Origin: Knoxdaviesia capensis
Taxonomy: Eukaryota > Ascomycota > Sordariomycetes > Microascales > Gondwanamycetaceae
DNA: 64,000 nt
Direction: 5' to 3'
Assembly: GCA_001510575.1 (NCBI GenBank)
Contig: LNGK01000017.1
Span: forward strand, 7,194 to 71,193
Shown here piece after piece: positions 21,175 through 32,648 of this stretch. A program made the translations under genes and the position numbers. Below the pieces are notes generated by a model. The model was not told the DNA's origin. It saw nothing but the letters and a program-made list of their open reading frames with translations, and searched no databases. How positions within the stretch are numbered: the stretch's first letter is position 1; the number at the start of each line of letters is the position of its first letter.

Positions 21175-23263
21175 AACAACCAAGCAGATATCGATCTTAC
21201 AGAAACGCCCGAGGCACCTTCATACGATAGTGCCGTAAGTGTTCTCGAATAAGAGAGAATTCCCCCCCCAACAAAAAAAAGAAAACCTTTACTTTTATTT
21301 TTTTATCTTGTGCCTGGTGGGAAAGAAGAGAGCTATCGTGGAAAAAAAAGTTCAGCTTGAAGAGAAGGAAAAGGGGCTCCCATCAATGATGACCAAAGAT
21401 TGGGGCGCCTCTTCAGGTCTCTTTCTTTTTCTTTTCTATCTTTCAATGGAACTCTAAATGCTGGACGGATGAGGTACGGACGAAAGAGGCGGATTTGTGA
21501 AGGTTCGATGATTTTTTTGAGGGCGCGAGTTTTGCGAGACATCGAACATGGGCCGATTTTGCAATGACAGACCAACGACGATATTAACGCAACACCCCCG
21601 AAACCTCTTTTATTTGCGGGCGTTCTTCTCCTTTTTCTTTTCTTTCCACCGTTTTTATGAATCCCAGAGTTGCAATTTTTCTTTCTTTGTCAATGTTTTT
21701 TCCTTCTCTTCTCCTTTTCTTCTGTCTACCCCTCCTGAGGAGAATCCTTCCTGCTTGGGGCGTTCTTCTTGTGAGACAAATTGTGCTTGCTGTTGTTCCT
21801 GTCCCTGTTCTTGTCGTCCCTTTTCGTTTTTCTCTGTTTTTCTCTCTTCTCCGTTTCCTTTGTACCCTTCATGAAGCATTCGGCAGCTGTGTATGACTGG
21901 GAATGGCCATGAGCAATGAATGAAAATCTTTGCACCGGCGCAGGATGATATGAACTTGGTCTTTTGATTCTGCGATTTCTATTATTGTTTTCTGATCCCC
22001 AAAAGGAGTTTTTACAGACCTGGACTCCGGAGAGGACGGATAAAAATTTTCTCCTAAAGGAGATACACAAGCATGGCCTGATAAAGAGGGCGCTTTTCGG
22101 TTTTTTTTCTTTTGTTTTCTCTTCCGTCTTGAAGTTACCCCTACATGCTTTTGAAGGAGAGACCCATTGTTCAAAACGCACATGTACGGGCGATGATGAT
22201 GATGACGACGACGACGACTCCGACGTTGTTTCCAACGTCGGAAATGATATGGGAATGGCTTTCTTTTCTTGTTCCTCAGATATTTCTTCTTCTTTTGCGT
22301 TTGCTCTACACCCAATCTGTTCTCTTTCCAGCCCCCCTTCACTTATTTCTTTTTTCTTCAACTTCGTTTGTTGTTTGTGTCCATTGGCTTTGGCTTGGGT
22401 TGTTTCTCGTTGCACATCACATATGATCTGTTAGCAGTTTCGCTTCAATTAGGGACATGGGGGATTTCTCTCCTGAAATGTCTAGTTTCCTGCTCAAGTT
22501 TTTTTCCGTTCCTAAATTCTTTTCCAGCTTTTGAGCAGTCAATCATCATGTGATTTCTCTTGCGCCTCTCATGATTATCGGTGCCATGTAACGACACCCG
22601 TCTGTCTCTGCTTCTACAACAGTGCATACATATGGATAGGGTTGCTGTATCGGAGCTCCCGGTGGTGTCTTATATAACTTGAGATATACGCTGATATAGT
22701 ACCAAGTGGTAGAGGTAGTCCAAAGAGCTGCCGGAATGAAATATGCTTAGAGAGTGAACTGAACGTGTGGAGTGGTAGTTCAAGTGGACTTATCGGCGAC
22801 GGCTTGTTTACCCAAACGACTAAAGCTCTGAAGCTGCTCTCTGGGGCGGGATTGGTGGTGTTGGCCGCCAACTGTGACACTCGGACACTTGCAGGTAAAT
22901 AAGTGAAGCCGACTGTTTTGTCGACGACTACATATATGTACGTAAAAAAAAAAAGAGGAAGAGAGGCGAAGAAAATGAGAGTGAAGTTGCGGTGTAGGTG
23001 AGCGGATAAAGCAGGTTTCTGCTTCCCTGTATCAAAATGGGGTCACACAATCCGCCCATGGAGAGGATACTTACAGCAAGGAATGGAACCTAATGGGCAA
23101 CAGGGGGTGCGAAGGAAGAAGGAGGAAATCCGGCGGCGCCATATACCTGGTTTTAGAGCGGGTTTGTTACGTATTGCAAGGGACATGCAGTGTAGTGTAA
23201 GTGGGCAGTGTCCGTAGTCCGAGGCGGGTTTACTGTCCATTGCTATCATCTCAGTTTCGGGAG

Positions 23264-23286
23264 GGATGGATGGATGGATGGATGGA
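23264..23286 (+). repeat. (GGAT)n microsatellite
   Basis: Between five and six tandem GGAT units in intergenic DNA. Confidence 0.85.
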
Positions 23287-25022
23287 GAAAGGCTGTTTGC
23301 AGGAGAGGTTTGAGACATTCCGTTGAGGACTGCGAAGGAACCGAGAACAAGCAAACGAACCATTGGGGAGGATCTCATGGAAGTTTTCGAATTCAAACTC
23401 AAGTTTAAAAAAAAAAAAAAAGTTGACGATGGCAAAGTTCCAAGTCATCGAGGCGTCTTCAATTGGCAATAATATAATTGGGTGGGCCCTGCTTGGGCTC
23501 CAGGTGCGTACGTGTGAATGAAGCGTTGTTGATGGGGAATATGCGCCACAAGCGTGCACCGCCACACTCAAGCGAACGAACGAACGCCCCGGCTCAACCC
23601 CGGCAGAACACGCACAAAATTGGGCGGCGACACAGCGGGCTCTCGCTTTTTCATATTGGGCAAACTAACTGGAGCTTGTGAATATAGCGGGCGGGCAACC
23701 AGCTAGGAGAAGAAGGAGGAGGGAAAAACAGACAGCTCTCCCCTTTGCCCATATCCTCAGTGCACGCAGGTGGAATCAGGACATGCTCGACTTTTCTATG
23801 TGAGGGAGCATTGCCGGATCTGGAGAGCTAAGAGTGCGTGTCTGGTACTTCTGAGGGACTTTCGTCTTCTTCTGCTTTTCTTTTTTTACTGCGGGATTGT
23901 GTGCAGTGGCATCGGCATGTGTGTGGTGAAGCTCTGTAGTGGTTGGTAGCTTGAGGTACCCCGAAAGTACAGCCCCTCCAGTAATGACGCTCCCTGTGCT
24001 TTATCGCCGTCTTTATCCTCCAGCATCTTCTCCCATCGTGCCTTTTTTCTCTTCTTCCACCTTCCTACTCTCTATGACTATCGTCACATTCATCATCTCG
24101 TCTCTGACTGTGATTCAGAGCTCTACTATATGTCCTGTGGCTGCCAATTGTCACTTCACTTCCTGTACAGTTCCCCTCAGCTTGTCCCGTACTGTGTTGA
24201 GCTGTCTGCAGGGAAATCTCCAGACTGCCGATTGTTGGTGCTGCTTTAAACGCCGTTGGCCGACAGTAGCAGCAGCATCTTCTGCTGCTATAGCGTCTAC
24301 AGGACAGGACAAAAGCTTCTCACAGCTTAGATCCTCATTTTTTTTCTTTCCTTTTTATGCATTAAACCCATCCCCTTCTGCTTTTCTCTCTCTCTATGCA
24401 TGCATATGCACGCTGGGTCTGATTTTTTATCTTTCAAAATTTTATTTTTTTATTTTTTGGCTTCCCTTTCCTCCCCGCCTCCAGCTTCTTGTTGCCGCTG
24501 TCACAAGCGCCCTGCCTCATTGTTTTTTTTCTGCTTTTAATATTTTTTTTTCTCTTCCTTCCTATCTCATCTCAACTCTTCCCTCCTCCTCCCCAAATCT
24601 CAGAAAAAATAAACATCTCTCTGGCTTTGTGTGTTCAAGCCAGAACAATTCACCTCTCTGAATGGAGGTGTAACTTCATTTCTATTGGAGTTTTCTTTTT
24701 TCTTTTTTTCTATCATTTCTTTCTCTTCGTTGCCTTTCTCTGTTTCATTAACACCCCTCCTCCCCTAGCATTTTGCTTTTTTTTCTATCCGTTCCCAATT
24801 ATTTCTTGCCAGCCCAACTTCTTTCAACCCCTCCCGACAACATTTCAATGCCCATCGTGTTGATTGTTGCTAACAACTGTTGATTATCTCTATTTCCCGT
24901 CTTGAATCATTGTTGCCTGTATTCTGTGCGTGATAATTTGCATCTCCTTCCTCGACCTGCTTATCGCCACCTCTCGTCAACAGTTCGGCCTCTCTCGACA
25001 TTGTCTCTCTCCCTCGTCGTTC

Positions 25023-25088
25023 ATGCCGGGCCGGTTTCCTTATCAACGCCATCCATCAGCATCCGCTGATTCGTACCACCGGCTGTGA
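25023..25088 (+). promoter_or_regulatory. upstream ORF in the yak1 leader
   Basis: ATG CCG ... CTG TGA, 21 codons plus stop, ending 232 bases before the yak1 start. It is the kind of uORF that dampens translation of the main ORF, provided the transcript begins upstream of it, which cannot be seen here. Confidence 0.35.
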
Positions 25089-25320
25089 TCTCCATCGACA
25101 GATTTACAGCGTCATTTGTCGCCTGCCTGACGTCGGATTCTCTTCCTCTCTGCGTGTCTTTCAACTGGTTCCTGTCGGTCATCGTGATACCCTCTCCTCT
25201 CCTCACCGTCGTCGCTGTCGTCATCGTCGGTTGCCGCCGTCGTTGTTGTCGCCGTCGCCGTAACCCGCCCCCCATTCGGAAGCACCAACCTTTCGTGGGA
25301 CGCTAAGCGGCAACTTCGAA

Positions 25321-28300
25321 ATGCAGGACGCTCACGATGCCCATCACGCTGCCAGCTTGAAATACCCCATGAGACCCCATCACCAATCGCACCTGTCCGG
25401 CAGTGGCCGCCCCATTGCCGGACCCGGAGGAATCCAAGGCCTCCACCAGTCGCAGGAACCGTCGTCGGCCGCCCAACGATACTCGCCCATGGAGGCCCTC
25501 TCGCCGTCGTCGCCCTACGGCCCCAACACCAGCAACCTGTCGGCCGCCGCCTCGTCCTCTCTCTCCTCCAACCTCCAGCGCCAGTCTCCCACCCGGCAAC
25601 CGCAGCAGCAGCAGCAGATGCAGCAACCGCCGCCGCTCGACTACGGCGTCCCGTCCAACCAGTACTACGCCATGCAGCAACCCCAACCCCCGCAGCAGCA
25701 ACGGCCGTCCCAGCTGCCCCAGCAACAACTGCCCCCGCCCTCCATGACCCTGCCCTCGCACTACGGGAGTCTGCAGCCTGGCTCCGATCTCTCGACCTAC
25801 TCCGAGCCGAAATCTCCCCGACGCGGCGTCCCCCAGTCTCTCACGGCCGGCCAGAAGCCCACCGTGCCCGAGTTCAAACGCGTGCGGGTTGCCACCGATC
25901 TGCGGCCCAAGGTCAACACTCAACCTGCCTTCCGACGAGCGAACCCTGAAGGTGGATTCCTAAGTGTATGTTACTTGCATTTCACCTCTGCTTTATTTCT
26001 TTCTCCTTCCATCCTCTCGCTCCTCTCCCCATCTACGGCTGCAAACCTGCCCGTTATGTTTGACCAATCACCCTTCATGCGGTGCTGGTATCCCCAAAAC
26101 AACAAACGCGGTCGTCTTTCTACTCCTACTCCTCTTTCGTATCTGCCTCTGGCCGTGACCGATCATTTTCATAGCTAACCTCGCTTCCCATCTCATTTTG
26201 TTATTTCTATCACAGCCCCTCCAAGCCTTGACCACGCAACTTCCTGCGACATACCGGATATGCAATCCGAGTTTTAAATACGAGTCGTCGCGGAACCCCC
26301 GTCGGGTGCTCACCAAGCCGAGCAAGGGTGTCAAAAACGATGGTTACGACAACGAAGACAGCGATTATATCCTCTACGTTAACGACATCCTCGGTTCTGA
26401 AGAAGCTGGCCATAAGTGCGTTTATCCCGATTTTTTCCTGTCCCCCCCCCCCCCCTTTCACATTCACCTGTTTTTATCTCTATTCCCGTGCATTTTATAT
26501 CACTACTGGTTGGCACCTCCTGGGCTGGACATTTCAGCTGTTGTGGTGGTCTTTTTTGGCCCTTGCCAACCGCCCCTCTCTTCCTCCCTGAAGCGTTTGG
26601 CTTGTCGACCCTCCTCCAATCCAATTTCTTCCCTGCCATTAATTGCCCCCCCACACATATTCAATGGAACCCTTAACCCTCGTTGTTCGCCTGATGCGCC
26701 TACTAACCCTTAAATCATCGACTGTGTCCTTCACACGATAGGAATCGATACCTCATTCTTGATGTCCTTGGCCAGGGAACCTTTGGCCAGGTCGTTAAAT
26801 GCCAGAATCTCAAGACCCAGGAGGTCGTGGCCGTCAAGGTCATCAAAAACCGAACGGCATACTTCAATCAGAGCATGATGGAGGTGTCAGTTTTGGACTT
26901 GGTCAGTCATACAAGCATACCATGCTCTCCGTATCTGATATACACCCGGAAACTATGTGCTAACCGTGATCAACTTGCCGCTACTCCTCTAGCTCAATAC
27001 CAAGCTCGACAAGAATGACGACCACCACCTCCTTCGTCTCAAGGATACCTTCATCCACAAGCAGCATCTTTGCCTCGTGTTCGAACTGTTGAGCGTCAAC
27101 TTGTACGAGCTCATCAAGCAGAACCAGTTCCGTGGATTGAGCACTACGCTTGTGCGGGTCTTCGCCCAGCAGCTTCTCAATGGGCTGGCTCTGTTGAACA
27201 AGGCCCGGCTGATCCACTGCGATCTCAAGCCCGAGAACATCTTGCTCAAGAACCTAGAGAGCCCTATCATCAAGATCATCGATTTCGGCTCAGCCTGCGA
27301 CGAGCGTCAGACGGTTTACACCTATATCCAGTCTCGCTTCTACCGCTCGCCCGAAGTCCTTCTGGGTCTCCCTTACTCCTCTGCCATCGACATGTGGTCG
27401 CTGGGCTGCATTGTGGTCGAGTTGTTCCTCGGACTTCCTCTCTTCCCTGGATCGTCTGAGTACAACCAGGTGTCCCGCATTGTGGAAATGCTCGGCAATC
27501 CTCCCAACTGGATGATTGAAGTCGGCAAGCAGGGTGGCGAGTTCTTCGAGAAGCGTCAGGACGAGTACGGCCGACGCACCCACACGCTGAAGAGCATGGA
27601 GCAATACTCGCGGGAGCATGGCACCAAGGAGCAACCCAGCAAGAAGTACTTCCAGGCCAGCACCCTTCCGGAGATCATCAAGTCGTATCCCATGCCCCGC
27701 AAGAACATGAAGCAGAGCGAGATCGACAGAGGTAAAGTTCTCCCCTTCCCTCACCAACCTCCTTGATACATCTTTGAACTTCAATTTGTACCGGATAGCT
27801 AATGTGTGTCACCCCCCCCGCCTCTTACTTTTTTTTTCTACAGAGATGAACAATCGCACTGCCTTCATCGATTTCGTCCGTGGGCTTCTGAACATTAACC
27901 CCCTCGAGCGGTGGTCCCCGCAACAGGCGAAGCTTCACCCCTTCATTACTCAGCAAAAGTACACCGCGCCTTTTGTTCCTCCGATGAACCTGAAGTCCAG
28001 CTCGCTCAACCGGTCGCCCGCGCCGGGAACTCAGCAACAAATTCAGGCTGAGGCGCTTAGCAAGCAACGAGCCCAGGCTGCACAGGGAGCCTATGCTGCG
28101 TCCCTGGCCAACCAGTACCAGCAGCAACATTCCCAACAGCAGCAACAACAACAAGCCAATCTGTCGAGCCAACAGGCCATGTACAACTCGATGTACGGCC
28201 AGGGAGCCGGCGGTGCGGCAATGGGCCAACCGCCGCCGTATGGCTCGCAGCAGGGCGCCTATGGAACCATGGGAATGCCGCAGCAGCCCGGCCAGCCGGC

Positions 28301-28733
28301 ACAGCAGGGCCAGCAGCAGATGATGCCGCCACAATACGGCGGCGTGCCGTCGCAACAGGGCATGTACGCCCAGCAGCAGCAACAGCAACAGGGCGGTATG
28401 CGGGGCCAACGGCAGCGCGCGTCGACCATGGAGCAGCAGCAGAGCGGCATCCCGGCGGCCATCCAGCGCGTGGCCAGCCACCTGGACCCGTCGCAGCCGA
28501 TCCGGCTGCAGCCCAGCCCGGCGTACTACCCGCCGCCCGCTGACGGCATGGCCGGCGGCACCGGCGTCGATGCCGTGCTGGGGCGGTCGGGCCGGCGCGG
28601 CTCGCGCGCCACGCAGCAGCAGTCGGCGCGCGGCCAGCGCGACTTCATCCGCACGCTAGAGGAACGCACCCTCGAGGAAGGGTACATGGGCGGCGGCGGT
28701 GGAGCTACTGGGTCTCAGGGCAGTTGGCACTAG
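25321..28733 (+). CDS. yak1: Yak1 DYRK-family protein kinase
   Basis: Five exons (25321-25965, 26216-26415, 26742-26901, 26993-27731, 27844-28733) give 877 residues. The N-terminal ~270 residues are disordered and Gln/Pro/Ser-rich, followed by a short conserved pre-kinase segment. Kinase domain from about 283: glycine loop G292-Q-G-T-F-G297, Lys314 in VAVKVIKN, catalytic Asp412 in HCDLKPEN, DFG Asp432, and the DYRK activation-loop Y444-T-Y446 before SRFYRSPE. After the domain comes a Gln-rich tail ending in a Gly-rich segment. DYRK kinases autophosphorylate the second loop Tyr. In yeast, Yak1 restrains growth downstream of PKA/TOR and moves to the nucleus on glucose loss; the same stress/nutrient role is inferred. 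Introns are 250, 326, 91 and 112 nt; intron 2 carries a 14-C run. Confidence 0.93.
26442..26455 (+). repeat. poly-C run in yak1 intron 2
   Basis: Fourteen consecutive C residues inside the 326-nt second intron, shortly after the donor site. Confidence 0.9.
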
Positions 28734-29902
28734 AAGAACGGAAGGATCTTTGTTCTCCTGGGAAACGGGTGGAGGTCAACTGGGGTGGGTGTTTTTTTTT
28801 TTCTTTTCAGGGTTTTATTCAGTCTTGTCTTGTTCTCTTTTGTCTGTCTTCTTGATCTGGATGACGTTGTCAAGAGGCCGGAGACTTGGGGTTCTTCTTC
28901 AAGTGGATGGAAAGGAAGGCACGCGATGGTAATTCTACCACTCGGAGCCTCCTTCCCTCTCCTTCAGGTTTTTCTCTCTGTTTTTCTTTTCTCAGCTGAA
29001 TCCACAGACAGACTCAAAGAGGGGAAGGGACTCCTCCGATATCGGGCTCTAAGGGGGAAGGTGGTGATGGGTGGTGGTTAGGAATAATTCTTCTTCTTCT
29101 TTCCATGTTTTTTACTTCTTCTCTTTTGCCCGGTTTTAACTGTTTCTTTTTCTTTTGTCGCTTTTTCTCTTTCATGCCTGTTTCCTCCTTCAACCCTTCC
29201 CCCCCCTCTCCCCCAACTTCGTTTTGAGACTACCATTACAGAACAGTTTTCTCTCGTTTCTCGTTGCTCTCTCTCTCTCTCTCTCTTTTCTTTTTCTTTA
29301 AGATGTCCTGGCCCTGGAAACGGGACATGAAAACGCACGCACGCATGGGATGGATATGTGCGTACAAAGCTGGTTGCTGCACTTTCAAAAAAAAAAATAC
29401 ACCCTGATTTTATGAAATGAAGCAAGGTTTCGTTCGTCCCTGTGAACATGTTCCGTATATTCAAGCCACTGTAGTTAATCCATGGACCTCAAATTGGGGT
29501 TAAAGCACAGCCAAAACGCATGAACCAAAAAGCTTTTGGAGCAAAAAGTAAAGTGGTTACATTTATATATTCGTTCAGATATCGCAACGCCGGGACGCCG
29601 GTACATATTAAAGGTGACATGCCAATAGATGGAACACAAACGCGAAGAGCCCTCACCAAAAGAAAAGGGGGGGGGGGATGAATAGATGATAGATGGATGG
29701 CTGAGTTCGGGAAGGGAGAGAAAAAGAAAGGGGGTGAGGGTAGGCCTGATTCCAAAGTGAACAAAAAACAGGAGAACCTCCCCAAGCAATACAAAAAAAA
29801 AAAAGGAAAACACCAAATTATTGCTTCTCGCAAAAGAGCCCCGACAAGAAGGGAAAAAAAGAAAAAAAACCCCACCCGGAGGCATGTTTGGGAAAATTTA
29901 AC
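28734..29902. other. convergent 3' flank between yak1 and the RRM gene
   Basis: No gene seen. T-rich sequence follows yak1, with a CT microsatellite at 29267-29286 and A-rich runs from 29700 to 29880 that correspond to T-rich 3' flank of the minus-strand RRM gene. Confidence 0.55.
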
Positions 29903-31204
29903 TCATCCCGACCATCCGCCCCGGAAGCCGCGACCTCTCCGGCTCGTGTCAACCAGGTCGTCGCTGTACAGTATCGACGCACCGGCCATGTGGCCGTTGA
30001 AGCTCGCCACTTGGCGGGCCTCGGTGAAGCCCCGCGAGCCGTCGATCAGCACCGCCGGCGCATTCCGCACTTCGCGGTGCTGCACGCGGACCGAGGCAGC
30101 GGCGCTGAGGGGCTGGTCGGCGGGCTTGTAGAAGACCTTGATGTGTCTGCCGTCGGCCTAGTTGAATTCGCCAAAAGAAAAGGAGTGGCGGTGTTAGTCA
30201 GACGGATACATTGCGCGGGGGGAGGAGGAACAACGGGGCAAAAACAAACCATTTGGTTGTTGAAAGTCTTGATAACATTGTCAGCGCCCTCCCGCGAGAC
30301 AAACACTAGCTCCGCCAGCAGAAACGGCTCGGTCTTGATCAACACGCAGCTGAGCATCTCGCCGCCAATGGGGGTCATGGCGCTCTCGATGTCAGCCGCC
30401 GAGGTGCCGGGCGCAAAGTTCTGCGCCAGCACGACATAGGGGCCGGCAAGACCGCGGATAGTGATGCCGGGGGTGGTGTCGGGGCCGGTGCCGGGGGCCG
30501 CGGCGGCCTTGTGCTGCTTGGCCGACCGAGAGACCCGCACCTGGGAGGCCACATCGGCCGACTTCTCGGCGCGCTCGACGGCGGCGGTGATCTTGGCGGA
30601 GCGCTGCTGCTTGGCCACCTTGATCGACTTGGCCGGCTTCAGCACAGGCTTGGTGACGAGCTTGGTTCCGGCAGGGTGGATGCGCGAGGCCAGGGAGCCC
30701 GGGGCGGCGGCGGCCTTGGCGGGAGTTGTGTGGGCGGAAACCGAGCGCTGATTCAGGAAGACGAAGCGCAAAGCCGTTAGTGGTAAATATCCTTATCGGG
30801 AGGGGAAAAGCTGTCTGCCAAAAACAAAGGCCCGCGAGTCGCGTGCATGGTTGCCTTCGGGGCAATGCCGTGGATGAGGGGAGAGCGATCACACCTTCTT
30901 GCCGATGCGGCTGGCGAGTGAGGGCGACGAGGTCGAGGTCTTTAGAGAGGCAGAGCTGGGCTTGCGGGTCTGGGTAAAGATGCTGGCGGCAAGCGCCTCG
31001 TTTTGCTTCCGTTCACGAGCTGTAGCGAGGAGATGAGCAGTGGTCAGTTGAGGATCTCGAGGCAGAGATTGACGGAGGAATACTGCCATGACATGGGCTG
31101 ACGGAGGCTCGGCTGTACCAGTGGAGATATATTAGGAAAGACTGGAGGGAATTGTTACCATCGTGAATAATCTTCTGAAGGTCTGAAGCCACTTTTTTCG
31201 GCAT
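29903..31204 (-). CDS. single-RRM RNA-binding protein, Yra1/Mlo3-like layout
   Basis: Four exons on the minus strand (31204-31159, 31019-30895, 30747-30250, 30157-29903) give 307 residues. The N-terminus is basic and helical (PKKVASDLQKIIHD), followed by a Ser/Thr-rich segment with SLASRIGKK and an Ala/Lys-rich spacer. One RRM lies at about 158-237 (YVVLAQNF as RNP2; LAELVFVS as a degenerate RNP1). The tail ends in an Arg/Gly patch (RRGRGFRGGW). The RRM with flanking basic and RG segments resembles mRNA-export adaptors such as Yra1/Mlo3, but I cannot name an orthologue. Introns are 139, 147 and 92 nt; the second uses a GTGTGA donor with a clear CTAAC branch site. It diverges from the next gene across 1.4 kb. 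Confidence 0.78.
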
Positions 31205-32648
31205 CGTTGCGGAAATTGGATAGGCCGGCTTTGTGAAGAGGAGAAGCGAAGATTAGAGAGGGACCACGAGAAGCTGTGGCAGAGTCGCGAAACGGAATAT
31301 ATCCGGCAATAGGGCGAACAGAACGTTAGGAGGTTCAAAAGCACGAAGAAATTAAACGAGAAGAAGAATGAGTGGCGTGAGTGAGAATGCAATAGGAATG
31401 TCCAGGGAGGAGAAAGAAAAAAGAGTTGGTTGGTGATAGTTGGGAGTGATGGGAAGAAGAAAAGGGGAAGAGAATGATGGAGAAGGACTTTACGCGACGA
31501 CAAAGAAAAAGACGTGAACGAAATCCAGGCACGCAGGCTTTTTTTTTTTGGCAGCCGGGAAAATTATCGGGTCTTCACCCCCAGAAATACTCTGCCACTA
31601 AAACTGGCGGCTCTAGGCGCTAATACAGAAAACACATCAGACAGGTCAACTTTTTGGTTGTCGTCTGCTCGAATAGCCGCGCTTTTCCATGCGGGAAGGC
31701 GCGAGAGTGTGTGTGTGTCTTCCGATTGTGCCTTTCCGTTTTTCTCCTCCGCGATAGGGACCAACCACAACACAAGCAGGAGCGAGTCGCTGTGTATGCG
31801 TGCTCCTTCCGTTCAATGTGACCTGCCTGTATCGGAGGGGCTGGTTGCACCTGCTCTGATTGACTTGACTGCTGCAGGCGCAGGTGCCATGAAGGCTTTT
31901 TACGAGTTCTTTCCGATGTCGGTCATTTCGGGAAGGCAAGACCGGGTTGGAGCATATATGCATCTAAGGGGGCTGATATGATATGCCTTGGGTTGTGCAT
32001 ATCCGTCTGACTGTAACATCCACCAACGTGTGAACGACCGATGTATGGATGACCGAGACCGTGACAGAACCACCACCAATATTGGCACAGCTTACGACCG
32101 GCCGCAGTTGAAGCTTCTCTCGAATGGTGTCCAATCCACGAAAGCAGCCAGTCGCCACGGTCCCCGTTTGCATGAATATGGCTTCATTCTCTCTGTCTCG
32201 CTGGGTGTCTCCTTCTCGAGGAACGAAGCAATACAATAAAACCAGGTAGGTGCGTGTAAGTAATCACCAGTGCGACTTCTCTGCAAGTTGAAGCTGGCAT
32301 GGAAGCAGCAAATCCTGATCTCTTCCACCTTGACCTCGCTTCTGTCCAGTCTCCCTCTTCTCATCTCTTCTTCCATCTTGCATCTCAAGTTTCTCTCATC
32401 AGGCGATTGTGGGAATATGTGAGACAGTCCCGTCTATATCAGTAAATCGGCTTTCTTTTCTCTTCATCTTATCAATCGTCAATCATATTTCAGCAGTATT
32501 CCCTTAATCATTCTTCTTCGTTGTCTTCGTTTTATCCCCAATCCTCCTCTTCTTACCAAGGAGCTTGGGAAATCCATCTTGACTTGACTTCTTCACTGTT
32601 GGTTCATCTCCCTGAAATCATTCCTTTCGAATGTGCCCATAGTTGACG
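31205..32648. other. divergent intergenic region
   Basis: Shared upstream region of the minus-strand RRM gene and the plus-strand unrecognised gene. The first 300 bases are purine-rich on the plus strand (C/T-rich leader of the RRM gene), and 32310-32640 is C/T-rich on the plus strand. No gene or RNA recognised. Confidence 0.55.

Larger units (their letters stand above)
21175..25320. other. 4.1-kb gene-poor region and Yak1 leader
   Basis: No gene supported. 21175-22600 is T-rich 3' flank of pub1 with a GAT/GAC tract at 22195-22217; 23264-23286 is a GGAT tetranucleotide repeat. From about 23980 to 25320 the plus strand is pyrimidine-rich, a probable long promoter/5' leader of yak1 containing one clear upstream ORF (25023-25088). 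Confidence 0.55.

Noticed and set aside
23939..24661. 240-residue plus-strand open frame upstream of yak1
   Set aside because: Ser/Phe/Leu/Pro composition reflects the C/T-rich leader; no conserved motif.
31514..31981. 155-residue plus-strand open frame in the divergent promoter
   Set aside because: Begins with a non-ATG codon and has no conserved pattern.
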